Origin: Sphaerochaeta sp.
GTDB taxonomy: Bacteria > Spirochaetota > Spirochaetia > Sphaerochaetales > Sphaerochaetaceae
Assembly: GCA_023228445.1 (NCBI GenBank)
Contig: JALOBD010000039.1
Span: forward strand, 1-15,456
DNA length: 15,456 nt
Direction: 5' to 3'
Made by a program: the position numbers and the translations under genes. Shown one piece after another: positions 14,639-15,456 of the stretch. The notes beneath the pieces were generated by a model. It was not told where the DNA came from and searched no databases. It saw nothing but the letters and a program-made list of their open reading frames with translations. Every line of letters begins with the position of its first letter. The first letter of the stretch is position 1.

Positions 14639-15456
14639 TGCACGCAGCGACGAACACCAACCTCATCGCCTTTGCTCGAGACGGCTCAAAGACCGAGATG
14701 ATCCACCTCATCCCCCGCTACGCCAAGGCGGGGTTCACGATGCTGGACATCAACCTCTGCGAGCTGCTCAACCCCAATGCCACCCTGCTCTCCGATCGTT
14801 GGCGGGAGTATGTGGAGACCCTCTCCAGCCAACGGGATGCGTATCACCTGACCTACCACCAGGCCCACGCTCCCTACAGCAAGAATGATACCACCACCCA
14901 CCCGCTGCTCTCTCGAGCGATGGAGATCTGTACGCTATTGCATATTCCCATCCTCGTCGTCCACCCCCTCCCCCTCTCGGTCAGCGAGAACATACTCGCC
15001 TACGCCCCCGTCATCAGGCAGGCGGAGAAGGTTGGTCTCACCTTAGCTTTTGAGAACCTGAACAAAGAGGGGGAGATCACCGCCATCGATGACCTCGCAG
15101 CTCTCGTCGATGGACTTGATTCTCCCTCGGCGGCCATCTGTTGGGATACCGGCCACGCCCATATGTGTGGCCATGATCTGGTAGCGGACATTCAAAAGAT
15201 GGGCCATCGACTGAAGGCGACCCACATCGTCGACAACCACGGTACAGAGGATGAACACCTGCTGCCCTTCTTCGGGACCATCGAGTGGGAGCGCGTCATT
15301 CCGGCGCTCCAAGAGAGCGGCTATACCGGTGCTCTGACGCTCGAGTGCATGTTCTTCACCCAGCACCTGCGCCCGGCATTACGTGACCAGGTGATCAGGA
15401 TGGCAAAGGCGTGCGCCGATGAACTGCTGGCTACGCTTGACGGAAGCGACAACGCT
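14638..15456 (+). CDS. Sugar phosphate isomerase/epimerase-like TIM-barrel protein (3' end outside window)
   Basis: This open frame runs to the window edge, giving 273 residues of a xylose-isomerase-like/AP-endonuclease-2 family protein, which is nearly the full usual length. It starts with GTG overlapping the previous TAG by one base (TAGTG). GAGG lies about eleven bases upstream. The family's metal-binding set is complete: LAFENL (136-141, Glu139), CWDTGHAH (168-175, Asp170 and His173), THIVDN (195-200, His196 and Asp199), EDEHLLP (204-210, His207) and LTLEC (233-237, Glu236). HAP (77-79) and VVHP (107-110) also fit. Such enzymes isomerise or epimerise sugars, ketoses or inosose-type compounds in the cytosol with a divalent metal. 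Placement directly after a binding protein suggests it works on the imported compound. The exact substrate is unknown. A few C-terminal residues or more are missing. Confidence 0.85.
   Translation, partial: MHAATNTNLIAFARDGSKTEMIHLIPRYAKAGFTMLDINLCELLNPNATLLSDRWREYVETLSSQRDAYHLTYHQAHAPYSKNDTTTHPLLSRAMEICTLLHIPILVVHPLPLSVSENILAYAPVIRQAEKVGLTLAFENLNKEGEITAIDDLAALVDGLDSPSAAICWDTGHAHMCGHDLVADIQKMGHRLKATHIVDNHGTEDEHLLPFFGTIEWERVIPALQESGYTGALTLECMFFTQHLRPALRDQVIRMAKACADELLATLDGSDNA

Noticed and set aside
1..15456. Mobile elements, CRISPR arrays, tRNA or rRNA genes
   Set aside because: I saw no transposase or integrase, no regularly spaced repeats, and no tRNA- or rRNA-like sequence on either strand.

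Overview
The window is GC-rich bacterial DNA with densely packed genes and short operons of overlapping reading frames. It carries two carbohydrate/polyol-type ABC importer operons with binding proteins of the UgpB type (one ending AFA-AGSKE at its signal peptide), a LarA-family racemase, and a nutrient-uptake gene set. This is what I would expect in a free-living or gut-associated spirochaete of the Sphaerochaeta group. That assignment is an inference from protein style; no rRNA or other taxonomic marker is present.

Layout. (1) 1-434 is the 3' end of a LarA-type nickel-dependent racemase gene (+). It converges on a minus-strand operon across a strong terminator hairpin (475-506). (2) 550-3701 is a minus-strand operon read ugpA-like permease, ugpE-like permease, ugpB-like binding protein. 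An 8-bp hairpin lies just before ugpB. (3) 3702-4304 is an unusually AT-rich divergent control region with several inverted repeats and a good sigma70 promoter. (4) 4305-5030 encodes a glycerophosphodiester phosphodiesterase (UgpQ-like, +), closed by a terminator. (5) 5156-7758 holds a PlsC-family acyltransferase with a C-terminal zinc ribbon, translationally coupled to a GltS-type sodium/glutamate symporter. Its promoter predicts a nearly leaderless mRNA. (6) 7746-11326 (-) holds two overlapping, clearly paralogous genes for large soluble proteins of a family I do not recognise. (7) 11611-15456 (+) is a second importer operon (two permeases, then a binding protein) that runs into a sugar-phosphate isomerase/epimerase-like TIM-barrel gene cut by the window end.

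How the genes fit together. The ugp-like permeases and binding protein plus the divergent phosphodiesterase make a coherent uptake and cleavage route for glycerol-3-phosphate or glycerophosphodiesters. The neighbouring acyltransferase may use glycerophosphate products in phospholipid synthesis. Neither ABC operon encodes an ATPase, so both probably share an ATPase encoded elsewhere. The second importer belongs to the same binding-protein family but lacks some UgpB-like positions, and with the TIM-barrel enzyme it more likely serves a sugar or polyol. The least explained part of the window is the tandem pair of unknown paralogs.
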